The notes: generated by a model not told the origin, from the letters alone. DNA of 64,000 nucleotides from Halobacteriovorax sp. HLS (GCF_004006665.1 NZ_QOCL01000001.1:496001-560000); one strand, 5' to 3'. Counted from the stretch's first letter, positions 35,170 to 43,872 are shown. Numbers and translations are program-made.

Positions 35170-35924
35170 TGGAAAATTTAAAAACTATACCAATGTCTAC
35201 GGAAGAGATCCAAGAGATATTTCTTAATAGTGATCTTCATTATAATATCGATTTAAAGAATTCCACTTTAAAAGGTGAAGCATTTGTTACATATATTGCT
35301 AATATGCAAATCAATTGCTCACTTGCAGATATCGACCAAACACCTAAAGAAGAGAAGTTTGAAGTTTTAAAGTACTTCCTTAATTTTAGACAAACAATAA
35401 AGTGTGACACCCTTTTGCATACAACGGCCCTACTTCTATTAAAAGCACTTAGGGCCCCTGTGGATCAATCAAGATCTTGGCTATCTGAAGAAGAGTCTGA
35501 AGAGTTTTTACAAAATAACAAAGAGCTAATGCTTCAGGCTGCGTTATTTATAAATTCCGCTCCCGTTTTTGTTGCGGCCTTCAATAAAGATTTTAAAGAA
35601 GAAATCTTTACTCAAGCATGTGAAGATGGAGAAATACAAGTAATTGATGATCCTGAAATTGTAGGAATCAACCTTATCAATTTATTCAGTATTCCAGACT
35701 TTACAGAGACCTTCATAGCTCAATATGACAACGTAATGCCTCCTGAAACCAAACAACTAAGATACTATAAAGCACAGGTTGAAAGGCTACAATATGACAA
35801 GAAAACTGTCTTTGATATTTTCTTAGGTCTAAAAGAGAAATCCTTCTTAATGTCTTTTTCTCACTTACTTCTTAACAATAGTAGTGAAAAAGAGGAACTG
35901 AGCTTACTTGAAAGCTACATCTAA
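35169..35924 (+). CDS. conserved island protein, function unknown
   Basis: 251 residues, acidic and alpha-helical, with no recognisable domain. Its start shares one base with the stop of the candidate substrate gene (TAATG), so the two are translationally coupled. It has few cysteines and no metal-binding pattern, which argues for a scaffold, chaperone or substrate-recognition role rather than catalysis. No clear RRE (PqqD-like) fold could be seen by eye. Confidence 0.72.
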   Translation: MENLKTIPMSTEEIQEIFLNSDLHYNIDLKNSTLKGEAFVTYIANMQINCSLADIDQTPKEEKFEVLKYFLNFRQTIKCDTLLHTTALLLLKALRAPVDQSRSWLSEEESEEFLQNNKELMLQAALFINSAPVFVAAFNKDFKEEIFTQACEDGEIQVIDDPEIVGINLINLFSIPDFTETFIAQYDNVMPPETKQLRYYKAQVERLQYDKKTVFDIFLGLKEKSFLMSFSHLLLNNSSEKEELSLLESYI

Positions 35925-35926
35925 GA

Positions 35927-37039
35927 ATGATTTGCTTAGCTGATAAGGTTTACTTAACTTACGCAGAAAGTTCTATAGGTCCTGACAATGCAGAAAATGT
36001 AGCCGACCAATACGTTCAAATTATTGATCGTGGCCTAGTTGATATTCAGAACCACTTTTTTCAAAAAAATAGAATTCATTATTCTAAAAATATTACACAA
36101 CTCTTATCTGAACAAAGTTTTTCGGAATTCTTTGATTCACTTATATCTAAAAATGAAAAAGTGTATATTTATGCAGATGAGAAGTCCTTTTGCGAATTTT
36201 TTATAAAATGGTTTAAAGGAATATTTCCAAAAGCAAACTGTGAAACTCTTTATCATATATTTCAAAGCTATTCTGACTATCAAAGACTACTACCTAATAG
36301 ACGTAAAGTTTATCTAGATATTGATAATGATAGTAGGCATATTCCCGTTCAAGAAATTTTGCCACTATACTGGAAAAAATCACTAGAAGAATTCAGAGGA
36401 CTTTTTGAACTATACTCTTCTTTTGAAATACCTATGCCTATTAAATTAAGAGTGTCTAATGAAGTTCAACTTATACAATATATTTTAAATAAGGAATCAT
36501 ACTTAACTTCAAATATGGCACTAGCATTTGCTAGGCTTTATAAAATTGCATTTATGAAAGAGTTTCTAGGTCTTAAAAGAACCTGTATTAGAAAGCTTTA
36601 CACATTAGCTAAGACTGATCATTCTTTAAGCTTTAAATTCACAAGCAGCTCATCAATATACGAACAACTAAGTCAAAATAAGAAATTAAACTTCTTACTC
36701 GATAACTCTTTTGACCAAGAAGATGAAAAATCCTTTGATAGCTTTATGAAGCTTGAACAACATATTAATCAATTAAACACTCTAATTGAAATCGATATGT
36801 TAATTTCTGACAAGACTGACAATCCTTGTATTTCTGGATACTTAGAAAATGGCAAACACCCAAAACCACTAGAGCTTATCGCTGTCGAAATTGAACAAAT
36901 AAGCCCTTATGAAATTCTTAAAAGTTCAGTACAAGATAATGAATTAAATATTTTTCTCGTGCAATCTATTCTATCATTGAAGAATGCTGGTAATAATGAT
37001 TCTCTACTAAATCAGCTTAACATGGAATTTGAAATTTAA
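35927..37039 (+). CDS. conserved island protein, function unknown
   Basis: 370 residues, two bases after the preceding gene. The N-terminus (ICLADKVYLTYAESSIGPDNAE) is strand-rich and the remainder helical, rich in Leu, Phe, Tyr and Lys. No catalytic motif, membrane segment or signal peptide is seen. It sits directly before the SPASM maturase gene, which suggests a substrate-presenting or accessory subunit. I do not recognise the family. Confidence 0.72.
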   Translation: MICLADKVYLTYAESSIGPDNAENVADQYVQIIDRGLVDIQNHFFQKNRIHYSKNITQLLSEQSFSEFFDSLISKNEKVYIYADEKSFCEFFIKWFKGIFPKANCETLYHIFQSYSDYQRLLPNRRKVYLDIDNDSRHIPVQEILPLYWKKSLEEFRGLFELYSSFEIPMPIKLRVSNEVQLIQYILNKESYLTSNMALAFARLYKIAFMKEFLGLKRTCIRKLYTLAKTDHSLSFKFTSSSSIYEQLSQNKKLNFLLDNSFDQEDEKSFDSFMKLEQHINQLNTLIEIDMLISDKTDNPCISGYLENGKHPKPLELIAVEIEQISPYEILKSSVQDNELNIFLVQSILSLKNAGNNDSLLNQLNMEFEI

Positions 37040-37040
37040 T

Positions 37041-38162
37041 ATGTATCATAGAGACTTTGAACAAACTGATTCTCAAAAGAAAATGTCTTTAATTGTTAAG
37101 CCTACAGAGGCCTGTAACTTTTCTTGTGACTTTTGCAGCTCAACCGAATTGGTTGAAGACAAAAAAGAACGACTAGAGTTAAAAAGAATTTATGAGTTCT
37201 TAGAGAGATTTCCTGAAACAGATAGAATTTTTGTTGTTGGAGGAGATCCTTTAATGATGTCTCCTAAATATTATTTAGAACTCATTAATCATCTCGAAGA
37301 ACATAACTATCCTGCTCTCATTTCTATGACGACAAACTTGTGGGATTTCTATAAAAAGCCTGAAAAATGGACCGCGATTTTGGCCCATCCAAGAGTTGAA
37401 GTAGGAACCTCTTTTCAATATGGAGAAGGTAGAAAGATAACAAAAGATCTAGTTTTTACAGAGTATATGTTTCGTCTAGTCGTTAAGAAATTTAAAAAGT
37501 ATATTCCACATAAAGAACTATGCTTTCTAGCCGTTGTGAACAAAGAAAATGAACACCTCGCTATCGACCATGTATACTTGGCCAAAGATATGGGTATGCA
37601 ATGTAGACTAGTCTATGCAAATAAATCGGGTCTTTCTGGTGAACCATATCCTCTTTCTAAGCTATATAAAATTTTTATTAAGATTTGGAAGCTAGGTCTT
37701 GTAGAATATGAGCAAACAACCTTATCTATAATTGATAAGCTCGTAGGAGTTGAAGTCGCTTGCCCACTTTCTAGAAATTGTGACCACTGGATGAGATCTC
37801 TAAATCCAGATGGGAGATACTTCACTTGTGGTCCACTTAATGATGACCTTGATCCAGAAAATGAAATTGATTTTGATAAAGAGGTTATAAAGGGCGAGAA
37901 GTTTCACCTTCCAATGCAGATGAATCCAAAAAACCAATACCTTAAACAAGAGTGTTTTGGATGCGAAATGTTCCAAGTTTGCAACGGTTGTCGTAAGCAT
38001 ATCAAAGATTTAAAAGATTCTAATATGGTCGAAGAACACTGTACCAATATGAAGTCCATTATTGGAGAACTTAAAGAGATGTCTAATGATGAAGACTTAC
38101 TAATTATGCAAAAGGAAATAGATCACTTAAGTAGAGAAAATGAAAAAGTTACTTATCAATAA
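37041..38162 (+). CDS. radical SAM/SPASM maturase, paralogue of the protein at 33479
   Basis: 373 residues from ATG 37041; TTG 37029 is an alternative start. Cys25-x3-Cys29-x2-Cys32 (CNFSCDFCSS), VVGGDPL, and a full SPASM set: CPLSRNCDHW, FTCGPLNDDL, ECFGCEMFQVCNGCRKH and a final EEHC. About 30 helical residues trail the SPASM region. Shared phrases with the minus-strand copy include TNLWD, VEVGTSF and KPT..CNFSC. It probably carries out the main radical modification on the substrate encoded at 34561. Confidence 0.9.
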   Translation: MYHRDFEQTDSQKKMSLIVKPTEACNFSCDFCSSTELVEDKKERLELKRIYEFLERFPETDRIFVVGGDPLMMSPKYYLELINHLEEHNYPALISMTTNLWDFYKKPEKWTAILAHPRVEVGTSFQYGEGRKITKDLVFTEYMFRLVVKKFKKYIPHKELCFLAVVNKENEHLAIDHVYLAKDMGMQCRLVYANKSGLSGEPYPLSKLYKIFIKIWKLGLVEYEQTTLSIIDKLVGVEVACPLSRNCDHWMRSLNPDGRYFTCGPLNDDLDPENEIDFDKEVIKGEKFHLPMQMNPKNQYLKQECFGCEMFQVCNGCRKHIKDLKDSNMVEEHCTNMKSIIGELKEMSNDEDLLIMQKEIDHLSRENEKVTYQ

Positions 38163-39285
38163 AAATGGCCCTAAGACGATAGAATCTTTTCTCCATGCTA
38201 AAAAAGACTTTTTACAACAAGAAGAAGTTTTGAATAGCATCTTAAAAGAAAAGGCACCTCAGTATACAGAAATTGAAGTTTCATTCTTTCAGCTTTGTGA
38301 ACTTCACTGTAGGTTCTGTTGGCAGGATAGTTATGACCCTACTGGTATTACAACAATTGTCAGTAAGGCCCAGACAGTACTAAACTACCTTAAGGATCAA
38401 AAAGACTCACTTCGAGATACGATTCAAGTTCATCTTCTTGGTGGAGAACTCTTTGAAGATAGTAATGATTACTACTCTCAATATTTTGATTTTATAACTA
38501 TCATTAAAGATTATTGTGATACGAACCTACCAGAGAAAAAACTTCTATTTGTTTTCTTAACAAATATGAATTTTCAACTTGAAACAACAAAATCAAAACT
38601 CGAAGTTTTCTTAAATTCACTAGCTGAAAATGGTACTAATTTTATACTTACTACCTCCTGGGACCCAAGCGGTCGTCCCTTAAAAGGAGAGATAAATACA
38701 AAATTTCATTCAAATATTACCTATTTTAAAAATTATCTATCCGAAATAACCTTCGTACTGACAAAGCCCACTATCAACAAACTACTTAATAATCAGTATG
38801 AATATCTACAGCTACTCGTTGATGAAGGGTTCACAATTGACTTTGACTACTATATGCCCACAACTAATGCCGAATCACTTATGCCAAGTGATTGGGATCT
38901 ATTGAATGCATTTCGAATGCTCATTAAGACATTTCCAAATATTAGAAAGCTAAAGGCCTGGACACAAAATATTAATGCTCCTACAAAGTTAACATGTGCA
39001 AGCTTAAGTAAAATCACAATATTACCTGATGGTACAATTACTAATTGTAGACATCTCGATTACAGTGATGAAAACTTCTCGACTAAAATAATTAATGAGT
39101 CTAACAGCTCGATGATATTTAATTTTATTTCAAAAAAAGAATGTCTCTCCTGCTCTTACTTTGAACAGTGTCCGTTAAGCTGTTTTCTTATGTCAGACAG
39201 TAAACACTTCAGCTCTAAAAAAGAGTTAGATGAGTGCTTTTACAAAACTCTCTTTAAAGAAAAGAATGAACAGAGACCTGTATAA
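38140..39285 (+). CDS. radical SAM protein, second type in the operon
   Basis: 381 residues. Cys53-x3-Cys57-x2-Cys60 (CELHCRFCW) after a 50-residue N-terminal extension; LLGGE is the SAM-contact motif. The SPASM-like end includes KLTCASLSK, TNCRHLDY, ECLSCSYFEQCPLSC and a last DECFY. Trp in place of Tyr/Phe after the third Cys is less common. It overlaps the upstream maturase by 23 bases and the small oxygenase downstream by 20. It is not closely similar to the 33479/37041 pair, so it probably does a different reaction. Confidence 0.87.
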   Translation: MKKLLINKNGPKTIESFLHAKKDFLQQEEVLNSILKEKAPQYTEIEVSFFQLCELHCRFCWQDSYDPTGITTIVSKAQTVLNYLKDQKDSLRDTIQVHLLGGELFEDSNDYYSQYFDFITIIKDYCDTNLPEKKLLFVFLTNMNFQLETTKSKLEVFLNSLAENGTNFILTTSWDPSGRPLKGEINTKFHSNITYFKNYLSEITFVLTKPTINKLLNNQYEYLQLLVDEGFTIDFDYYMPTTNAESLMPSDWDLLNAFRMLIKTFPNIRKLKAWTQNINAPTKLTCASLSKITILPDGTITNCRHLDYSDENFSTKIINESNSSMIFNFISKKECLSCSYFEQCPLSCFLMSDSKHFSSKKELDECFYKTLFKEKNEQRPV

Positions 39286-39766
39286 ACAAATTCAAGAAGA
39301 AGGCTTCGTGTTTAAAACCTTTGAGTCGACTACGGAGTTTAAAAAACTTGCCCTACATTCATCTCCAGATGATGAAGTACTCTTAGGCCATATTCATAGA
39401 ATACTAGAATCTTTCTTTGTTCCTATAAATAATTTACAAATAGTCTTTGAAGATTTTAAACAAAATGACTCAAATGATCTACACACCCATTTGATTGCAG
39501 CAGATTATCAGGTACTCATCTGGGTAACAGAAGACTCTGATTTTTCAGGAAGAGACTTCCTTTACGAGAAAGTACCATCACAGACAAAACGCTTTCGGCC
39601 TAGTAATGGTGATATTTGTTTTATGAAGACAAATGATTTACGGTTTCGCCACGGAGTATCTACATTAAAATCAGATTCACATATTCGTACAATAATTATA
39701 AGTGTGAATTGTAACGCCAAAAATGGAGAACATTTAACTGTCTCTCAAAGTCTTGATTCAATTTAA
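39266..39766 (+). CDS. small Fe/2OG-oxygenase-like protein (H-x-H type)
   Basis: 166 residues from ATG 39266, chosen because the paralogue at 26660 aligns from this Met (EEGFVFKTFES against REGFIFKQYDP); ATG 39230 is also in frame. The predicted metal site is His73 and His75 (DLHTHLIAAD) and His129 (RFRHGVS), with Arg141 (HIRTIII). VLIWVTEDSDFSGRDFLY is the shared core. Last gene of the substrate operon, so it probably acts on the same product. Confidence 0.72.
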   Translation: MNRDLYKQIQEEGFVFKTFESTTEFKKLALHSSPDDEVLLGHIHRILESFFVPINNLQIVFEDFKQNDSNDLHTHLIAADYQVLIWVTEDSDFSGRDFLYEKVPSQTKRFRPSNGDICFMKTNDLRFRHGVSTLKSDSHIRTIIISVNCNAKNGEHLTVSQSLDSI

Positions 39767-40125
39767 CTAAGAGAAATCCATCCCATATCTGGACCGGTGT
39801 ATTGAAGATAAATTTTTTCACCAGTTAAGTGAGAAAATAATTCCTTCATTTTGATCTGCCCCTGCTTGGAGTTGATCCTCTCATTTCCAGGATCAATAAT
39901 ACGATTACTAAAAAGCCTTGATAATCTTCCTGCTTCTATTTCAACTATAGATACAAACGGCACAGGCTCTACGGGAAGAACAATTGCCCCTTTTTTCTTT
40001 ATATCTTTTGCCGCAACAACCTCTGTCCCTTTCCCATACGAAGACTTTGGAACAAATGTTGTAACGAACATAGCTGAAATAATCGATAAGAACCCACGTC
40101 TTTCTAGCTTTTCTTCTTCTTTCAT
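39763..40125 (-). CDS. small exported protein with Tat-type signal
   Basis: 120 residues from ATG 40125 (AGAG upstream; TTG 40143 possible). The N-terminus carries twin arginines and a hydrophobic stretch (ERRGFLSIISAMFVTTF), matching a Tat signal and suggesting export of a folded or cofactor-bearing protein. The mature part of about 90 residues is basic, without recognised motifs or cysteines. It follows the pilin-S74 gene by five bases and would be co-expressed with it. Confidence 0.65.
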   Translation of the reverse strand: MKEEEKLERRGFLSIISAMFVTTFVPKSSYGKGTEVVAAKDIKKKGAIVLPVEPVPFVSIVEIEAGRLSRLFSNRIIDPGNERINSKQGQIKMKELFSHLTGEKIYLQYTGPDMGWISLS

Positions 40126-40130
40126 AATCT

Positions 40131-41324
40131 CTACTTTATGCAAATTTTAGAGTTTGGTGAAATCTCACATATAGCCTGCTGCATCTCATCCACCCTCTTA
40201 CGTAAAATTTTATTCTCTTCATGAAGCTCTTTAACAGCTTGGATAGCAACTGCCGTTAATTGAGGATATTTTACAAGAAGAACGCCACTCGTTCTATTTT
40301 TAACAACAAGACTAGGATATACCTTCTCTAAATCCTGGGCCAATACGCCAATATCTCTTCTATCATCTGCCTTCCATTTAAAACGTACTCCGCTCAACTT
40401 CTCTAAATCTTTAAGTACATTTTCTAATGGATGAATATTTCTCTTTAGTCTCTTATCAGACTGCATTGCAATGTACTTTCCATTAGCAACTGTAATATGC
40501 TCATTAAAAAGTGCTGTTCCTGTAAATGTTGAATTACCCGATACTGTCATTCGAGCATTCAATGTAATATTATCTGTCGTAGCACTATCACCTATAACCG
40601 TTGTATTAACTGTAGGAGATGCGGCTAGACTCTCCGTTCCTTTAAATAAATAACGAGCATCTAAATCAGTGATCAGGCCATCAATATATCTTTGCGATAC
40701 TGCTTGTTGCTGAGCAGCTGCATCATTAGGAATTGCGGCAATGCCAGGGTATGGAACAAGGTCGCAACTCTGAGAGGCAGAATTGAATGTCCCTCCAATA
40801 TTTTCACAAGAGTTCTTTGTAGCGCCCGCTGCACTATTAAAACAACCAACAAAGTTATCGGCCAAATCTGTAACGACAGAAAGAGTTACTACTTTTCTAA
40901 GGTTTTGCGCTCCCTGTGCAACATTGCTTGTTTTCTGGATACCTATAACTAAATCAAAAGTACCCACCTTCGAAGTTCCATCACTGGCCAAAGATATATT
41001 TTCAACATCTAAACCTGTAAGAATAACTTTTCTATTACCATACTGAGATCCCACAACAAAGACATCAGCTGCATTTGAATTTTGAATACTACCTACACTA
41101 GTATTTGCAGCAAGATTAATTCCTGTAAATGTATTCTCACAAGCCTTTTCATTTGTTAACGTTTGAGCTATTCCATTGGTGACCAAGGTAACTTCAGATT
41201 GAGTTTCAAATGTTTTTTGAGACTTCATCATATTATCTACAAGCCTCATTACGCCAAGAGAAACGACTCCTAGCAAGCCTGCGGCAACAACAACTTCTGC
41301 AAGAGAAAAACCTTTATTATTCAT
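40131..41324 (-). CDS. type IV prepilin-like protein fused to a peptidase S74 chaperone domain
   Basis: 397 residues. The N-terminus is a class III prepilin signal: short leader MNNKG, then FSLAEVVVAAGLLGVVSLG with Glu at position +5, to be cut after Gly5. The middle (about 60-280) is Ala/Ser/Thr-rich with six or so Cys. The last 109 residues are a peptidase S74 intramolecular chaperone, as in phage tail spikes: Ser289 in SDKRLKRNI, the GVLAQDLEKVYP strand, and a C-terminal coiled coil. Self-cleavage before Ser289 would release the coiled-coil part. This is an unusual join of pilin anchoring and spike trimerisation. Confidence 0.85.
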   Translation of the reverse strand: MNNKGFSLAEVVVAAGLLGVVSLGVMRLVDNMMKSQKTFETQSEVTLVTNGIAQTLTNEKACENTFTGINLAANTSVGSIQNSNAADVFVVGSQYGNRKVILTGLDVENISLASDGTSKVGTFDLVIGIQKTSNVAQGAQNLRKVVTLSVVTDLADNFVGCFNSAAGATKNSCENIGGTFNSASQSCDLVPYPGIAAIPNDAAAQQQAVSQRYIDGLITDLDARYLFKGTESLAASPTVNTTVIGDSATTDNITLNARMTVSGNSTFTGTALFNEHITVANGKYIAMQSDKRLKRNIHPLENVLKDLEKLSGVRFKWKADDRRDIGVLAQDLEKVYPSLVVKNRTSGVLLVKYPQLTAVAIQAVKELHEENKILRKRVDEMQQAICEISPNSKICIK

Positions 41325-41328
41325 AAGC

Positions 41329-41883
41329 CTATTTTACCTTTACCCAATGTCTATTATTCACTTCAATTCTAACCGTTTCCGAACTAATACTTTCAGCGAT
41401 TTCTTTTTTCTTATAAATGCCAACAATGCGTTCTGGGTAATCTCTCTTTTCCTCAAGAGTCATTTCTGTCAAGAATCCATTCTCATCATTTGTTAAAGGA
41501 GTTCCACACTCATATTCTTTATCTACATAAGCAAGAACCCAACCGGCAACGGCTATTGGAACCTCTTTAGGATAGCGCCCTTGACCCACTCCAAAACCAA
41601 AAGTATCTGAAGCAATTCCAATTACTGACTTTTGGCATCTCTTATCCGCGATCATTGCCCCTTCTATTGTATCGACGTAACACTTTCCGTACTCAAGATC
41701 CCCCATGAGTAATTGAAAGTCAGCAACATCATTCCAAACAGAATTCCATACTTTCTCTGCAATAAAACTTCCTGTCACGGAGTTAGAGCTAGTCGAAGAT
41801 AATGCGAGATCATTACCAGTTGTCCAATTTGTGACAGATCCATTTGTAGAGTTTATAGATATACTTTTTAAAACAGTAGGCAT
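41329..41883 (-). CDS. phage tail-fibre-like protein
   Basis: 184 residues. A Ser/Thr/Asn-rich start is followed by WNSVWNDVADFQLLMGDLEYGKCYV and SVIGIASDTFGFGVG, then PIAVAGWVLAYVD and YPERIVGIYKK. This order resembles the C-terminal autoproteolytic or shaft domains of phage tail proteins (peptidase G2-like), an identification by eye only. There is no signal peptide or pilin leader. It sits five bases upstream of the pilin-S74 gene, so it may be a partner subunit of a displayed filament or a target of the hydroxylases. Confidence 0.6.
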   Translation of the reverse strand: MPTVLKSISINSTNGSVTNWTTGNDLALSSTSSNSVTGSFIAEKVWNSVWNDVADFQLLMGDLEYGKCYVDTIEGAMIADKRCQKSVIGIASDTFGFGVGQGRYPKEVPIAVAGWVLAYVDKEYECGTPLTNDENGFLTEMTLEEKRDYPERIVGIYKKKEIAESISSETVRIEVNNRHWVKVK

Positions 41884-41937
41884 TATTATTTCTCCAATAT
41901 TACGTATAGCTTAAATTTTTATTCTCTCAACCTACTT

Positions 41938-42558
41938 CTATGATAGTTGAGAAGATTTTGTTTTCGATGTCACATAGCCTTGTGCTGAAGCAATTTTTTC
42001 AACATTTAGAAAATATGAGAACCTCATTAAATATCTCGTCTGATCTAATGGCGGCGTAGTTTTATGTGGAAATAATTGATTCGTAGGAAAAATTATTAGT
42101 GAACCTGTAGTAGGTTTAAAAACTTGTTTTTGAAGTGGAAAGATTATTTCACCTCCACTTTCATTTTCATTCAAATAAAGTAAAACAAGAAAATCTCTTT
42201 GATGGATATCATTTGCCCCATCATAAACAAAAGGAGCGTCAAAGTGCTCAGGAGAAAACTCACCAACCCTTTGCTCCCAAAAGACGCCATGACTAAAATT
42301 ATAGTCCTCTCGATAATTAAATAATGGTTCCAAATAATTTTCTATTTCAGTTGAGATTTTTAAATCTAGCGACTCTAAATCATTTGACCAATCTTGAGAA
42401 AGATCATCTCTTTTTAAGTACAATTCTCTGATTGTCTTATCTCTATCTTGAACTTTGCGAGTATCAATATCAGATAAATGCTTATCTAAGTTATATTTTG
42501 ATATCAATTGATTACATTGATCTTTAGTTAAAAAATCTTCAACAAAACGAATATACAT
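41938..42558 (-). CDS. prolyl 4-hydroxylase-like 2OG-Fe(II) oxygenase
   Basis: 206 residues, the fourth P4H-like paralogue of the island. The triad is His105-x-Asp107 (SPEHFDAPF) and His165 (QLFPHKT), with Arg175 or Arg179 (TRYLMRF). GGEIIFPLQKQ matches the tandem trio at 28649-30407. It is the first gene of the unit with the tail-fibre-like, pilin-S74 and Tat-signal genes, which ties a hydroxylase to the surface components. Confidence 0.86.
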   Translation of the reverse strand: MYIRFVEDFLTKDQCNQLISKYNLDKHLSDIDTRKVQDRDKTIRELYLKRDDLSQDWSNDLESLDLKISTEIENYLEPLFNYREDYNFSHGVFWEQRVGEFSPEHFDAPFVYDGANDIHQRDFLVLLYLNENESGGEIIFPLQKQVFKPTTGSLIIFPTNQLFPHKTTPPLDQTRYLMRFSYFLNVEKIASAQGYVTSKTKSSQLS

Positions 42559-42723
42559 AATAAATCCTTTTACTTAGTATAAAATGATCTAGAAATAAAA
42601 CAAGCCCTGTTTTCATTCAAAAAAACGCGCCACATCAAACGTGCCAATTGTTCAGTTGTCAGACATTCTTAGAATTTGATATAAATTACGCCTCAATTCA
42701 CAATCCAAACAAAAGGACCCACT

Positions 42724-43863
42724 ATGTGGTTTTTTACTGAAGAAGAAAAACAAATTAAAGAACTGTGCGCTGACTTTGCTAAAAATGAGCTCGCGCCCGT
42801 TGCAGAAATGCATGATACGAATGAAAGTTTTAATATTGATGCCTTTAAAAAAATGGGACAGCTCGGTGTTCTAGGTATAACTGCCGATCCTAAATATGGT
42901 GGCGCAGGAATGGGTGCCGTGGCGGCGACTATAGTTATGGAAGAGTTTGGAAAGGCCTGTGCTTCATCCACTCTAAGCTACCTTGCTCATTCAATTCTTT
43001 GTGTAAATAATATTCAAAATAATGCAAGTGAAGCTCAAAAAGAAAAGTATCTACCAAAACTCATCTCAGGTGAACATATTGGATGTATGGGAATGAGTGA
43101 GCCAGAATACGGATCGGATGCAGTGGGAATTCAAACGAAAGCTGAGAAAAAAGAAGACCACTATCTAATCAACGGTACAAAGATGTGGATCACAAATGCA
43201 CAGTACTCAGACATTGCTTACGTCTATACAAGAACAGGTAAAGATAGAAAGAACCTTTCCACTTTTATCATTGAAAAAGGAACAGAAGGTTTTTCAGTTG
43301 GTAAGCCAATCCATAAAATGGGTATGCGTGCCTCTCCAACAGGAGAGCTAGTATTTGAAAACTGTAAAGCTCCACTTTCTTCGATTGTTGGAAATGAAGG
43401 TGATTCTATTTATCATATGATGAAAAATCTTGAGCTAGAGAGAATTACTATTGCAGGAATCTCACTAGGGATCGCACAGGCATGTGTAGATCAATGTATT
43501 AAATATGCTGGTGAAAGAGAGCAATTCGGAAAAAGTCTTGGTAACTACCAGATGATCCAAAAGATGATTGCCGAAATGGCAACAGAGACAGAAATGATGA
43601 GAAGGTTTCTCTACACTGTTGCAAAAGAATATGACGATGGAAAGAAAGGCCCAGTGGTTGCAGCTCAAGTCAAACTTCAAATACCAAAAATGGCCACAAA
43701 AATTGCTTTAGACGCTATCCAACTACACGGTGGATATGGCTACTCTAGAGAATTCCCAGTAGAAAGAATGATGAGAGATAATAAGCTAAACGAAATTGGC
43801 GCCGGAACAAATGAAGTTATGATTATGATCATCGCTAAGAAGCTTCTAGAGCTAAATAAGTAA
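42724..43863 (+). CDS. acyl-CoA dehydrogenase, isovaleryl-CoA dehydrogenase-like
   Basis: 379 residues in the standard acyl-CoA dehydrogenase order: helical N-domain, beta-domain (CMGMSEPEYGSDAVGIQTKA), C-terminal helical domain. The usual EGT catalytic Glu near the end is Ala here (EIGAGTNEV). That is the pattern of isovaleryl-CoA dehydrogenases, whose base is an earlier Glu, here in NLELERITIAG. It is therefore likely active on branched acyl-CoA from leucine. AAAGGA lies before the ATG. Confidence 0.9.
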   Translation: MWFFTEEEKQIKELCADFAKNELAPVAEMHDTNESFNIDAFKKMGQLGVLGITADPKYGGAGMGAVAATIVMEEFGKACASSTLSYLAHSILCVNNIQNNASEAQKEKYLPKLISGEHIGCMGMSEPEYGSDAVGIQTKAEKKEDHYLINGTKMWITNAQYSDIAYVYTRTGKDRKNLSTFIIEKGTEGFSVGKPIHKMGMRASPTGELVFENCKAPLSSIVGNEGDSIYHMMKNLELERITIAGISLGIAQACVDQCIKYAGEREQFGKSLGNYQMIQKMIAEMATETEMMRRFLYTVAKEYDDGKKGPVVAAQVKLQIPKMATKIALDAIQLHGGYGYSREFPVERMMRDNKLNEIGAGTNEVMIMIIAKKLLELNK

Positions 43864-43872
43864 ATACCTTAT

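Noticed and set aside
33479-38162. Sulfatase maturase (anSME) system
   Set aside because: SPASM proteins resemble anSME in layout, but no sulfatase or Cys/Ser-type sulfatase motif was found nearby and the substrate candidate is unlike one.
25690-42558. Prophage or integrative element
   Set aside because: S74 and tail-like domains occur, but there is no integrase, capsid, portal, terminase or att-like repeat, and genes show tight bacterial-style operons. A phage ancestry for part of it is kept only as an idea.
42693-42971. Minus-strand frame over the start of the acyl-CoA dehydrogenase gene
   Set aside because: It is antisense to the conserved N-terminal domain, with no homology or start signal.
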